From Bostrychus sinensis (taxonomy: Eukaryota > Chordata > Actinopteri > Gobiiformes > Eleotridae), in the NCBI GenBank assembly GCA_020698575.1, contig CM036254.1, positions 26,006,526 through 26,070,525 on the forward strand: DNA of 64,000 nucleotides. The letters run 5' to 3'. Below, one piece after another: positions 33,293 to 43,917 of the stretch (the first letter of the stretch is position 1; each line of letters begins with the position of its first letter). The position numbers and the translations under genes are program-made. The notes under the pieces were generated by a model. It was not told where the DNA came from. It ran no database searches and saw only the letters and a program-made list of their open reading frames with translations.

Positions 33293-33425
33293 AAGATTAG
33301 GTTAAGGTGTACTTTATTGTCACTGTAAGGAAATATGGTCCCCATCCAACCCATCCAGAGAAAATGCAAACAGCCCCAGGAATGGAACCCAGGAACTTCT
33401 TGCTGTGTCTTTCGCTTGGATTATA
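33293..33425 (-). mobile_element. S2-type SINE-like element with 'ACTTTATTGTC' tail
   Basis: 'TTAAGGTGTACTTTATTGTC' joins directly to 'GAAAATGCAAACAGCCCC' and 'GGAACTTCTTGCTGTGTC'. The same join occurs at 57590-57890, so these two parts belong to one family read on the minus strand. Internally deleted here. Confidence 0.55.
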
Positions 33426-33790
33426 GGAAAATCATGTATTCTAAACCATCTACATGTATACTGTAAAAAAAACAAACTTTAAGATGTCATATATAGACTG
33501 TGTTATTAAAGATTTGAATCAGCTGGCACACTATTAAAAAGGCTGTTGGCTGTTGAATAGGGAAGTTAGAGAAAGTTTTTAATTTAGAGCTAGATAAGTC
33601 TTGCTACACAGAAACAGCACTTTATAAAAATAGATTAAAAAGAGGGAACCAGAATAAAATGCTGATAAAATGTGATGATGCATGATGTTTAAGGAGGCAG
33701 AGATAATCGGCTAAAGCTAAACTTAGAGCTAAAAGTTCAAGGTTAAGTTTGTAATGATAATAAAAATGTACTGGATTTACAGTATATATA
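33426..33790. other. AT-rich spacer
   Basis: Nothing recognised. Confidence 0.3.
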
Positions 33791-33791
33791 T

Positions 33792-33986
33792 AGCACCTTC
33801 CTGGACACTCAGAACACTTTACTTTGCATTATTCATTCACCCCCCACATTCAAACATAGGCAACGTGGGTGAAATGTCTTGCCCAAGGACACAACGACAA
33901 TATAAGGAGAGCGGGATTCGAACCACCAACCTTCTGGTTCTGGTTATAGGATGACCACTGTATCTCCTAAGCCCCTGATGCCCCAA
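33792..33986 (-). mobile_element. tRNA-headed SINE, family S1
   Basis: The reverse complement contains a perfect B box, GGTTCGAATCC, preceded by 'GAAGGTTGGT' and followed by 'TTGTCGTTGTGTCCTTGGGC' and 'AAGACATTTCACCCACGTTG'. The head A box is weak. No transcription can be inferred. Confidence 0.7.
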
Positions 33987-33989
33987 ATT

Positions 33990-35090
33990 TCAAGTTTTTA
34001 TGTCATAAAAGTTTGATGTAAAATATCAGTATTTTGAGGTGGCAAATTGGTTGAGTTTTACATTTGTTAATAATAAAGCAGAAAAGTAAGTATACTGCTG
34101 TTGTTGATGAGGGGTGGGGTTCGAAATGCTACAGGTAACAGATTTTATTATAACAGCACTTGAAACAGCAGGAATAAAGGCATTGTGTTCAGCTTTAAGG
34201 ATCATCATCACTGATTTGAATGTACCCTGTGGTTTAGTTCCACTGTGTTTCTTGCACGTTGTCTATTATCATTTCTTCTCTTTGGTTTAATGAGTCATTG
34301 TTGTTGTAGTCATTGTTATTCTCATGTGTCAGTCAAACTGTGTTGTTCTAGCTGGAGTTGTGGTTTGCCTGTCACCACTCACACTGAATACTCAGGTTAC
34401 CAAGAGGCCTGTCTTAGTTATAGGCCCTTAAAGAAACACTGTGTCATTTTGCCTAAATGGCTATGAATAAAGAATGCTAGTTTATAGTGTTACTTAAAAT
34501 GCAGTTCAAGTTTAACATAGAGTATTAATTACAGTGTTTGCTTTAAGTAAATGGTAGGATTTGTCTTGTTATGTTTTGGTGTACCACATGGACACATTAG
34601 AACTGAAGACCTGAATCCAATATGGCTGACAGTTATCTGTGTGTATCTAAGCTTTTTCAGATGTCTTTAACCAAACAAACTGCATGATCTTCATCCAGTG
34701 TTAATTATTGAATATTTTTCCTTTTCATACTTATTAAAAACATTAGGGAGACGTGTTGATAGATCACAATTTTGCTATGGAAAAGCAAAAGATACTTTTT
34801 TATGCTTAGTGTTCCTTTTCCAATGAGCACCTCATTTTTGGGGTCCTGGAAGGGTCCTGTACTTCATTTGCTGTCACAATCTGAGGAATACATTTTTTGG
34901 GTTGGTTGGTTTTGTGCATGCATCATTTTGCACATATCACTAAGTTCTACAATGACCCAGGTTAATTCATTTTAAATCCCACAACTTCTTATGTATTTCC
35001 TACAAACAAGAAAAAACCCTTTTGAAATCTGATATTGTTATTTTCCATTTATTACCTTTTGATGCATGACATGACATTTGTTGTTGTAGA
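33990..35090. other. AT-rich spacer
   Basis: About 1.1 kb, nothing recognised. Frames of 61-73 codons show no domain. Confidence 0.3.
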
Positions 35091-35094
35091 CAAG

Positions 35095-35300
35095 TGCAGA
35101 GTTTATTTTCTTAATCTCCACCTGACCCTTGTACACGGAAATATGGATATTTTGCACATGTGTCTGTACAGAGCAGCTCTGTGTGAATCCCTCTGACGTC
35201 ACTGACTTTTCAGAGTCTCATCTGCAGAGTCTACAGATGAGTCAGTCAGCTCTGAGAAAGAACACACTGTACTAGCTCAAAAACCCACGTTATACAATCA
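35095..35300. promoter_or_regulatory. Candidate enhancer with CRE and AP-1 sites
   Basis: A perfect CRE palindrome TGACGTCA at 35194-35201 lies 37 bp before an AP-1/TRE core TGAGTCA at 35238-35244. Between them CAGAGTCT occurs twice. The segment is repeat-free. Site pairing suggests CREB/ATF and AP-1 input, inferred from motifs only. Confidence 0.35.
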
Positions 35301-35985
35301 GCCTCACATCATTTCTGTGTTCAATTTTAGATGCAGATCTATAGTCTGAAACCAGGACAAAAAAACAATAACAAACATTACATGACACTTTGGTGATATA
35401 AGAAGGTGCATTTAGATATTTGACTAAGTTTACAGGCATAGCTGAGCCAAACCACACTTACTGTGGTTTAACTGGACACATGCAGAAGCACATCAAGTCC
35501 ATGTAGCTTTTGCATTTTTAGCAAATACCTTGCTGGTTAAATAAGTACTGAAAGGTACGAAGAGCAGTATATATGTTTTATATTTCCTAAAAATTACCCA
35601 CATGTGTCCCAAGATATGAGGTAAATATGTTTGAATCAATTATTAAGTTTACTGAAAACAATGGTACAGAATATTTATTCACGGTAAAAAAAAATATTGA
35701 ACGTAATGTATGTTGACATTTTTTGTTTTGGTTCTAAAACTGCATTGCCAATTGTTCAATCAGAAAAGCGGAAAGATTGGCAACCCATAGACCATTGTTT
35801 TGATTTAGACTGCAGTACTGTTTTCAAACCAGTATGAGCGCATGCTGCTTACAGTAACTTTAAAACTGACACAGCCTTCATCTTACTGCACATTTGTTTA
35901 CTTTTTCTATGGCACTTTGATGGCATTGTGCAGGGAAATGTCCAGCTTCAGTCCCCACTTAACCATGTAAGAGGTTGTATTTATG
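35301..35985. other. AT-rich spacer
   Basis: Nothing recognised. Confidence 0.3.
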
Positions 35986-35989
35986 TGAC

Positions 35990-36960
35990 GTCATAACATT
36001 CTAAAGATGAATAAATGCAGATTTCTCGCTACTGTGCCTATCCACATGAAACAAAAAATGGCACTAAATTCAAAGTCTTATTTATCAGTACAAATGACCT
36101 AAAGTAAAATATTTTCTTCACTTTAGGATCAAGTGGTGATATTATTCAAACACTAAGGCGTGACTGCTGTCAGTAGACTTGGCATTAAGCCACAAGATTA
36201 TTATGGTGTGGTTGTAGACCCAGTTGCAATCTTTTAAAAATGTGCTTTACCTATACATTTGTATAGGCCCTGCCCTCCACCTGAGGCTTCGACATCATCA
36301 AATTCTAGAACATGACGTCCCAACATTCTATAGGCCTGGGTAATTAAAGCAATTATGTTGTTAAGATGCAGGTTTTGGTGTGGTAGGATACATATAGTGA
36401 GATCTTGGAACTTGTCACCAATATTTGTGAATTTTTTGGGATATTTCTTTTAAAAAATAGTTTCTAAGTCATACAGTAATACTGGCTCCTGCCCCCATCT
36501 GAGAATGAGACAACATCACATTCTAGAATCTGAAAACAGCCAATATTGTGATAAAGGATGAGGTAAAATTCCATGGTAGAATCTGCTGCTAAAAAAACAA
36601 AATGCAGATGTCTTGGCCTGTTTTATGGTTGATATCTCTTAGGTCTATCCACATGAAACAAAAACCAGTATAAAGCTCAATGTCTTCTCTGTAACTGACT
36701 AATGTTAAATTATTTTTTCACTACAGCGTCAAAAAGCGGTCATACTATTCAGTCACACAGGCGTGAACACTGTCAATGGATTAATACTAGTGTGGTTGTG
36801 GGTCCAATCCGTAACAAACAATGATCAGGTTTAATATTTGTGGCTTTTCCCTTTGGATATTTCTTTTAAAATAGTGGCAGTAATACTGGCCACTGCCCTC
36901 CAGCTTAGTTTCAAATTCTACTAAATGATTGCAACCTATTGATAACATGCTTTGGCTATT
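35990..36960. repeat. Local degenerate duplication
   Basis: 'CCTATCCACATGAAACAAAA' near 36038 recurs as 'TCTATCCACATGAAACAAAA' near 36643, with downstream 'GTGTGGTTGTAGACCCA' / 'GTGTGGTTGTGGGTCCA'. 'CTGCCCTCCACCTGAG', 'CTGCCCCCATCTGAG' and 'CTGCCCTCCAGCTTAG' occur three times, and GGATATTTCTTTTAAAA twice. This indicates an old tandem duplication of about 600 bp with an extra partial unit. Heavily diverged. Confidence 0.55.
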
Positions 36961-37199
36961 AGTCATATAGAAATGCAAAGTACTTTGGTTCTAGGTCACC
37001 ATAACACTTTTTGTGCGCACATACTGCAATTTGAAAATGAAAATGTTGTAATGTACATACTTATAATCTTTCCCATTACAAATAAATCTCATGTGGTGTC
37101 ATGACAAAGATGGCTGCTCTTTCACAAACACAGCTGCCTCTAAGTGCTAACCAAAACCACATCCAGGTAAAAAAAAAAAGGGAGGTGACATGATGAAGG

Positions 37200-37430
37200 T
37201 TAGCAAGCTCTTAAATGTGCTCATCCATCTCTCTGCAGACATCTCCCTGTGCAGCGGTGCATCCAGGCGTGCAGCGGCCATTCACCACCACAAACACCTC
37301 ACTGACTCCACACCAAACCAAACAAGCTGACGCACAGACTGGACCATCAACACACCACAGAGCTTTTGCATGAGAGCACAAACAGACACTTGTTGTATTA
37401 CTCTGGCCCACATTCTACGGCACAGGTAAC
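37200..37430. promoter_or_regulatory. GC-richer island
   Basis: Repeat-free, CA-rich on the plus strand, with 'CAGCGGTGCATCCAGGCG' and 'GCTTTTGCATGAGAGC'. The 66-codon minus frame has no domain. Composition only. Confidence 0.2.
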
Positions 37431-37677
37431 AGGAAGCCGGCCTGCATGGGGAGTGTTTGGTGCTAAACGTTGTGGCTTCTTTATGTGGTACAATCTACAT
37501 ATGGGTACATCTCTCAGTGCATGTACATATAGTCTTGCACCTTTTTAGGTTGAGGTCATTTTAGATATGTTGTAAGTGACATGTGGGTGCTGCATGGCTC
37601 TGAATGATACCAGTAGATAATGTGTTGCCAATTGAATATGCAAACACAAATCCATGGTCTATGTCTTTCTTTGGGGT

Positions 37678-38070
37678 TTAAAGGGGCTATATTATGCTTT
37701 TATTTATATTTTTAAACAAAGTTGGTCACCTCTAGAACAGCATTGCATATTTTTCAACCTTTAAAAACATTATCTGGCTAAAAGAAAATGTTTTTAATAA
37801 GTACTCTACTGGTGCAATACAGAAACAGGTGAAAAGACCAGCAGAGGGCAGTAGAGTGTTGTGATCTTTTGAACATAGTCAAAGAAAAAAAGCACTTCAC
37901 GTCCTCAAACTTTTAGTATGATGTAATTTTACTACAAAATGAAAAATATCTGTGAAGAATCAGTGGAAACAGAGCTGGACACCATTTTTTGGATAAATGA
38001 ATGAGAGCAGACTGGATGTAGAGGGATTGTTGATTGGTCAGTGCTTCCTGAGTGGGTGGGGCTTTGTGGG
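37678..38070 (+). repeat. 'GGGGCTATATTATGC' element, left arm (split copy 2)
   Basis: Starts AAAGGGGCTATATTATGC, the inverted complement of the right end GCATAAAATAGCCCCTTTT at 39578-39596. The body aligns with the minus-strand copy at 26546-26860. It stops at the CAGGGTAGCACC terminus of an inserted element at 38071. Confidence 0.75.
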
Positions 38071-39438
38071 CAGGGTAGCACCAAGGACTTGAAAGTAATT
38101 AAAAGGTATTAAATGTGATCTTGTCAAAATCAAGGTCTTAAAAGTATAAAATATTATGAATAGGTATACAAATTTGTTCATTTAGGTTTTAAAATTTGTC
38201 AAACATTATGTTAATATTACAAAAAAGTCACCATAATAACAAAATTTATTGAAGAAATGCTATGATTAAAATGCATGCGTCAGTCATTCATGATTTTTTA
38301 AGCACTGGCAGGGCTCCAAACTAACTTTTTCACTTTTTCAGTTGGTTGCACAAAAATGTCAACTGGTCGCACAGAAAATTTATAGGAAATGCATATATTG
38401 GATTAAATGTGTAATTGTTTTCAATTTAAATAAAGTAGTCTGATCTCAAAATTTCTAATTAATGCTTCTCAAATTCTTCCTAAATTTTGGAGTAAAAATA
38501 TAATTATGTTATTATAGTTGTTATAATAATTATAATTCTTAATGTATGGTGTTTTCCTATTACACAACTGTAAAACATCAAGAACATCAGGTTGATGAGG
38601 TGTGATTGTTCACTCGTAGACAGCTCAGGGCAAATAGCCCACATATCTAATTTTAATGTGCCCCTCATTAGTTATTGAGAGCGATAATTAGCTTCAGCGG
38701 TCGACAACAACAGTGCTAAATGTGACTTATGCATCACCAGATGCAGTGGCATCACACAAAATCATGACTAAAACAACTAGAAAAACTTTCATTTCATGTG
38801 TTATTGTGTCGTTCTCTGGGCCAGGCCGCTGTGTTCGGTGTTCCCCTCCATGACCTCGAGCTGAGCCCTCTGTGGCGCTCCCACAGTGGTGTGTCTGTGG
38901 CTTTGGCCACTCGTTCTCTGCGACAGAAGCTGAGGGGTGCACACAACCAGAACCAGGTGTATTGGACATCCACAGACACAGAGGCATGCCTTTTGTAGAT
39001 TTCCTTATTCGCGCTTGTTTATCAAAACACTCGGATAGCAACTTTGATCCAATTGAACTGGCGCTGCAGTAAGAGCTACAGCTGCTGATGTGGAGGAGAG
39101 CAGCCCCAAACACAGCAGGCACCGAATCCATTCAAAAGTTCATTACAACAGCTGTGCACCTTCACGTCACTGCTCACTCGCATAAATGTGAAGAAATAGT
39201 CACATATTCTACCATTTTGGTTGCAGTGTACAGCTCTGACTGGAGTTCTTTCTTTATTAGACTTTTAAAATAAAACGCTTCATTTTCAGAGAACAGTATG
39301 GTAAATTCCTTTGTGTAAAATTCACACAGATTATTGCTCTATCCTTGACAATGCTGGCATTAAATTTCACTCTAAGTGGCTTTAAAAAAATCTTCTCCTC
39401 CTCCTAAATTTTACAAGACAAAACCTGGCGCTACCCTG
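38071..39438. mobile_element. 1.37-kb hAT-like insertion
   Basis: The ends form an imperfect inverted repeat: CAGGGTAGCACCAAGG at 38071 and CCTGGCGCTACCCTG ending 39438 (about 13 of 14 paired). It separates the two arms of the host repeat. Inside, a second hAT-type terminus CAGGGCTCCAAACTAACT begins at 38309. A GC-rich core (38790-39130) holds a 134-codon minus frame with no recognised transposase motif. No clean 8-bp target duplication was found, so the hAT label is tentative. Confidence 0.5.
38309..38420 (+). mobile_element. hAT-like left terminus ('CAGGGCTCCAAACTAAC')
   Basis: CAGGGCTCCAAACTAAC followed by 'GTTGGTTGCACAAAAATG' and 'CAACTGGTCGCACAGAAA' resembles fish hAT elements that begin CAGGGCTCGAAATTAAC and contain repeated 'GGTCGCAC'. 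The right end is not identified, so the extent is a guess. Confidence 0.45.
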
Positions 39439-39597
39439 GTGGAAGAGGCAAAGGCTCATGGAAGTTTTGTGGCCTAAGAAAGGCCATGCCAGAGGATACA
39501 GGATTACTCAAATATGTGTGAATGAAGCACAAAACAACGACATTATAACATGGCAGAAAGCTCAGAAAAGTAGATTTTGCATAAAATAGCCCCTTTT
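39439..39597 (+). repeat. 'GGGGCTATATTATGC' element, right arm (split copy 2)
   Basis: 'GTTTTGTGGCCTAAGAAAGG', 'CCAGAGGATACAGGATTACT' and a right terminus GCATAAAATAGCCCCTTTT. With 37678-38070 it makes a single interrupted element. Confidence 0.7.
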
Positions 39598-39754
39598 AGT
39601 AAGCAGCTGTTCAAAGTTTATAGATAATAAAAATATACAGAGTCTAAAGCTGCAAATATTTTTACAAGGACCATAACAGAAGAAGAAAACACTTGCTTCA
39701 GAAGTACTGGTTTGAGTGTGTGATGCCAAAATGCTGCCGATGAGCAGTATGGGT

Positions 39755-39905
39755 TTGAGGCGCCTCGGTGGCTCACATGGTAGCACGCATACCCCATACC
39801 AGTGCAACCTGGGTTTGATTCTGTGGATTTGCTCCATGTCGCTCCCCTGTCTCTCTGTCCCATTTCCTGTCAGATTACAGTCACTATCCATTAAAGGTAA
39901 AATCC
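39755..39905 (+). mobile_element. tRNA-headed SINE, family S4
   Basis: 'GCCTCGGTGGCTCACATGG' (A box), 'AACCTGGGTTTGATTCTG' (B-box-like), then 'CCCTGTCTCTCTGTCCCATT' and 'CATTAAAGGTAAAATCC', a common fish SINE layout with an A-rich end. The frames over it are not genes. Confidence 0.75.
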
Positions 39906-40485
39906 AAATATAAACAAAATGAAAATGTTCATAATATATAAGCCTCATCTAAAAAGTTCTAATAGTCAGGTTTATGGCTTAAACTTAAGATAACCTACTC
40001 TGTCTATGTTCCTACAAAGACACCTTGGTAGACATTTTTGTGTGGGAGTGGACTTTCCATTTCTTTGATGATGCAAACCTAAACTAGACATATACAGACA
40101 AAACACAGCAGTGTCAAGGACATATTAAATATGTGCTGTTATTATTAAACCGCAGCAATTAAAGTTATGCAATAATATGTAAACAAAGGGGCTTTTTTTA
40201 GTGATCGGCAAAATCCCCTCTGTGGCCCCAGAATTCAACATCAAAGTGAAATAGCAGCCATATTGGTATATCTCAACAGGAAATAACACTTTTGTATTTG
40301 CACATTGCAAGGCAAGTGTGTTACCTCTGTTGCTATTAAGATCAAAATCACCCTTTTCTTTCATAAAATATGCTAAAGTAAATGAATTAAGTATTTGGGT
40401 ACTTTCCACCTCTAAACTACATCTTTAAGATAACAAGGCACTCAATGCATTTTGTTTTTATATGTCATCACAAAGATAAGAAATC
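39906..40485. other. Spacer with unrecognised 94-codon frame
   Basis: The minus frame at 40125-40409 has no motif I recognise. Words such as 'CATATTGGTATATCTCAACA' may belong to a repeat not otherwise seen in the window. Confidence 0.3.
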
Positions 40486-40489
40486 ACAG

Positions 40490-40760
40490 TTGCAATCAGA
40501 AATATTCCCACCCCCAAAAGATTTTAAGAATTTATTAAATAAAAATTTGTCAAGACCAAAAGATCCTGGAACGTCCTGGAGTGACCTTCTCAGTCTCCAG
40601 ATTTAAGTCCCATTGAAAATCTTGGTGGGATTTAAAGAAGGCAGCTGCAGCACAGAGGCCATCGAACATCACTGAGCTAGAGGCTTTTGCATATGAAGAA
40701 TGGGTAAAGACCAAAAACATTTGTTAGAAGTTATAAAAGTAAAAGTATGTCCTCCAAGCA
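40490..40760 (+). mobile_element. mariner/Tc1-like deletion derivative
   Basis: 'CAGTTGCAATCAGAAATATT' resembles the left terminus of a fish Tc1/mariner family. It is joined to a transposase C-terminal relic, so most of the element is deleted. Confidence 0.65.
40575..40722 (+). pseudogene. mariner transposase C-terminal relic
   Basis: The plus strand near 40578-40618 reads a stop followed by PSQSPDLSPIENL, the block around the second catalytic aspartate. A one-base loss then shifts frame to WDLKKAAAAQRPSNITELEA. A premature stop plus a frameshift make it inactive. Confidence 0.75.
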
Positions 40761-40906
40761 TAAGCTAAGTGGTGAAAAATGACCAGACATCCCTATTTAA
40801 TGGGAACAGTGTCAGTTTTTAGTCCCAAGACATAACTGTAACCCAGTTGTCCCCATTTAAACATATAGAAATGCATAGAAACTAAAAACACATTTGTATA
40901 AAGGCT

Positions 40907-40911
<5 letters not shown>

Positions 40912-40937
<26 letters not shown>
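40912..40937. repeat. (A)26
   Basis: Homopolymer. No upstream retrogene or LINE tail was recognised next to it. Confidence 0.95.
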
Positions 40938-41249
40938 TTCACAAATTCCAAACTTAAGCCCTAGCTTCATGTACTCTGAATCACCTGATGGAAAATTGTA
41001 TGGATTTTGAAAGAGTTTTGTTGCTTTTAATGTTGAAATTCACTATAATTTCCCATTTTTTGGGTGTGGAAATCTGGTCATCATATTTTTCTACTTTCTC
41101 CAAAATGCTGAAAAGAATTTTGTTCAAACTCTTAAATGGGACACAACTCCGCCCTGAGATGTTGACACTTTCAATGTTAATATACTTCATCATTTTTATG
41201 TTAAACTGGACACCTTATATAAAGTAGCTACTGTTACTACACATTTTGG
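40938..41249. other. AT-rich spacer
   Basis: Overlapping 70 (-) and 79 (+) codon frames, neither with a recognisable domain. Confidence 0.3.
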
Positions 41250-41262
41250 AGGTCAAAGGTCA
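41250..41262 (+). promoter_or_regulatory. Perfect DR1 nuclear-receptor motif
   Basis: AGGTCAAAGGTCA, two perfect half-sites spaced by one base, the consensus for HNF4, COUP-TF, RXR and PPAR:RXR. The flanks are AT-rich and no other support is visible. Confidence 0.5.
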
Positions 41263-41499
41263 AATTGGTGGTGATGGTTGCACTTGATAAAAAATGATGT
41301 ATAACAAGGTATTACACAACGCACTACCACTGATGTATCTGTGACTTCCTCGGATGGACAAAATAAAAACTTAAAAGACATTTTTAGTGATTGCTTAATG
41401 AGTTTTTTGTAGTTTATTCTCATTACCTTTCATTCACATGATTATAATGTCTTTTGATGTGAAGGAGTTAAACATTTCCAACTGCAACTGCATGGGTGT
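41263..41499. other. AT-rich spacer
   Basis: Nothing recognised. Confidence 0.3.
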
Positions 41500-41852
41500 G
41501 AGTTTATTTCCGTGTCTCATTGTTCACTCTGCAGCAGTGTAGTGTTTGTGGCCTGATGCTGTTGTGAACGTGTGCCCTCTGCCTCCCACCCTCTTCCTCC
41601 TCCTCCTCCTCCTCTCTCCTCTCCTTCACCACATCACTCACGGAGCAGCTGCGCCCTGTGAGACTGCGGCCCAGAACGTGCATCTTCACTGAGGTTTCCA
41701 GTCACTCCACTCAGCCACCAGACTTACTAACCCACAGAGAGAAACACACCGTCCTGATCTTATCGTAACTCTACGCGTCTCCACGTTTCTTCTTTCTCTT
41801 TTGTTTCTTCCTTCACGAATACAATCACAACAACACTGACTTTCTTTTCCGA
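41500..41852 (+). promoter_or_regulatory. Candidate CpG-rich promoter / non-coding first exon
   Basis: A sharp switch from AT-rich spacer to pyrimidine-rich, then CpG-rich sequence with roughly a dozen CpG between 41630 and 41870. It contains a (CCT)n run (41595-41625) and ends at CCGA|GTAAGC, a good splice donor at 41853. No long ATG frame starts inside, as expected for a 5' UTR exon. The start is arbitrary. A plain regulatory island is the alternative. Confidence 0.3.
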
Positions 41853-42600
41853 GTAAGCATTTTGCGATGTGTGGCAAAAGCACTGTTGTTCATTTGTGTG
41901 CATAGCTGATCTATAGACTGATATGGAACACACAACAAAAAGGAAAACTTCATGGTATAGGATTTAGGACATAGAGTGGTTAGAAAGTTGAATCGTACAA
42001 AATCAAAACCAGCTTTGGAGTGCTAGGCCAACATCTTTGTGGAGTGAGTATAATGTTTTTCTTAGACTGTAACTATGTCATTGCACACTAGCTGAAGGCA
42101 TGATAATATTGTGGTTTGTACAAAAGGTGACAAGAGTTAACACATAAGATACCTCCAAGCCTTTTATGTATAAACAAGCAAGATATAAGAGCAAAAATGA
42201 TGTCAGGGCATGGATATGACTTAGGAGAAATGGTTAGCTAACACTAAAATGATATAAACGCTTGTGTGAATTAAAAGTATGGTATCACAAATGCTGAAAA
42301 ATTCCAGATAAGGCAGCTTTGTGTGGTGTTAGCACTGAGGTCATGGCCAGTCAAGTTTGCTTTGTTGTCAACCCAGGAACCTGTAGGTATCAGCTTGTTG
42401 AATTCCCAGGCCTAGTACATAGTATTTGACACTATAAAATCCTGGAGCGCCTGGAATGTTGGCAAAGAGAAAATATTTTGACTGAATAGTATCTCAGTAT
42501 ATGCCAGTGGTTATCTTCTATCTTCTTATGTTCTATAGATCAGGCGGTGGAGTCTATCCAAGATGTTGTGGGGATGGCACCGTGCACACTGACCAAACAC
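41853..42600. other. AT-rich spacer (possible intron start)
   Basis: Nothing recognised. It would be intronic if the upstream exon candidate is real. Confidence 0.3.
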
Positions 42601-42604
42601 ACTG

Positions 42605-42665
42605 TTCATGCTCACATTCACTCACTATAGATAATCTAAAGTCACATGTTCACCTGAAAGCATTA
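42605..42665 (-). mobile_element. S2 body fragment
   Basis: 'CTCACATTCACTCACTATAG' with 'AATCTAAAGTCACATGTTCA' fits the reversed S2 body, diverged. Confidence 0.3.
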
Positions 42666-42718
42666 TCTATCACCAGTCTTTGTATCCAGAAGGACTGTTG
42701 TCATCTGTCATATTATAT

Positions 42719-43099
42719 CAGATATGTCCAACGTGCAGCCCAGGGGCCATTTGTGGTACAGAATGAGATTTCATATGGCCCTCAGCTTCCATCATAAAAT
42801 CTATTGTTTATGGCCCTCTAGCACCATTAAGCAGCATTTCTATACAACTGTGCATCTGGGTAGTCTGAAATCAAGTCCATTTTGAATTTATGACTACCTG
42901 TATTATATTACTATAATAGTAAGTTGATCAATTCTCCAAAAATCTTGTCTTCCTGCATTTTAAAAAATATAATGAACTGAAAATAAAATTCATATAAAAC
43001 ATCTATAGAGTGTTTTATAAATATAATACAACCGCCAGCCCTTAAACATTTTTGCATACTTAAAACTGGTGCTCTTTGAAAAATGCTTGGACACCCCTG
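42719..43099. mobile_element. 381-bp hAT MITE with intact 8-bp TSD
   Basis: Termini CAGATATGTCCAACGTGC and GCTTGGACACCCCTG form the CAGGGGTGTCCAA inverted repeat of a common fish hAT family. TATTATAT is directly duplicated at 42711-42718 and 43100-43107, the 8-bp duplication expected for hAT. No transposase. 'CCCTCAGCTTCCATCATAAA' recurs at 57562. Confidence 0.9.
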
Positions 43100-43174
43100 T
43101 ATTATATTCTTGATAAAACAGCCCATAATCATCCAGTAGGGCTGAAACCCTATCCAGTAAAATTATAAAAGTGG

Positions 43175-43470
43175 GGTCAACATGAGGACAAAACCAGGTC
43201 TAAACAAGGTAGAAATCAGATAGAAACAAGGAATAAACCAGGACGTATCCAGGCCTAAAGCAGATCTGGATCAGACCTGGATTAGTCCTGATTCCAGGTC
43301 TGAATCAGGACTAATCCCGGTTTGAATCAAGACTGATCCAGGTATAAACCAGAAAGAAATGAGGACTAATCTGGGTAGGTAGAAACAATGACTAAACCAG
43401 GACTAAACCAGGTACAATATGAACTATAGATAAACCCGGGATACAAACCAGTACTAAATCAGGTTTACCA
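43175..43470. repeat. Degenerate ACTAAACCAGG minisatellite
   Basis: Units of about 11-12 bp related to ACTAAACCAGG, including one inverted unit that creates a perfect 16-bp stem (43279-43294 with 43302-43317, 7-base loop). The complementary unit (CCTGGTTTAGT) fills the arrays at 51.5 and 58.1 kb. Confidence 0.75.
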
Positions 43471-43917
43471 AAAGTGCTTACATTATTTTTACTTGCTTCC
43501 AATACAGCTGCACCTGTATAAACTGTGCATTGCTCCAAATGCACTTCACCCACTGCCAGGTGTTAACCGCAGCACCCTGTTCTCTTCACCTTCACCTGTG
43601 CAATTATGTTAAGTCTGCTGAGTGTGGGCCTGTATCACCACTGTTTCCTTTTCTACTGCAGTTTCTCTTTCCATCACACTTCTCCTTTTGAGCACAACAA
43701 ACACACAGCGCTGCAAAGAAACCAACCCCGGATTGATTTGCATAAACTGTGGTGTTGACTGGAGAGCACATGATTTACAGACTGCTACTGGTGATTTTTG
43801 GTAATATTCTTATTTGATATTTCACATAAACGCCCAGCTATGGTAATTTTCACATGACAAAAGAAAAGCAACATAATATATAACCTATACAGCTCTTCAT
43901 CTACTTACTGTAATTCA
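43471..43917. other. Spacer
   Basis: Nothing recognised. Confidence 0.3.

Noticed and set aside
33792..33986. Possible tRNA gene (perfect B box)
   Set aside because: The downstream SINE body and decayed A box show a SINE head. No cloverleaf could be formed. Same reasoning for 7.2, 12.5, 27.0, 32.1, 39.8 and 47.4 kb.
38727..39131. 134-codon minus frame in the hAT-like insert
   Set aside because: No transposase, BED-finger or dimerisation motif that I could see, so not called as a coding remnant.
40912..40937. Poly-A as the tail of a processed retrogene
   Set aside because: No exon-like or reverse-transcribed sequence lies upstream. The preceding sequence is a mariner relic and spacer.
43175..43470. 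CRISPR-like repeats
   Set aside because: Units are 11-12 bp, degenerate and lack regular unique spacers. This is a eukaryotic minisatellite.
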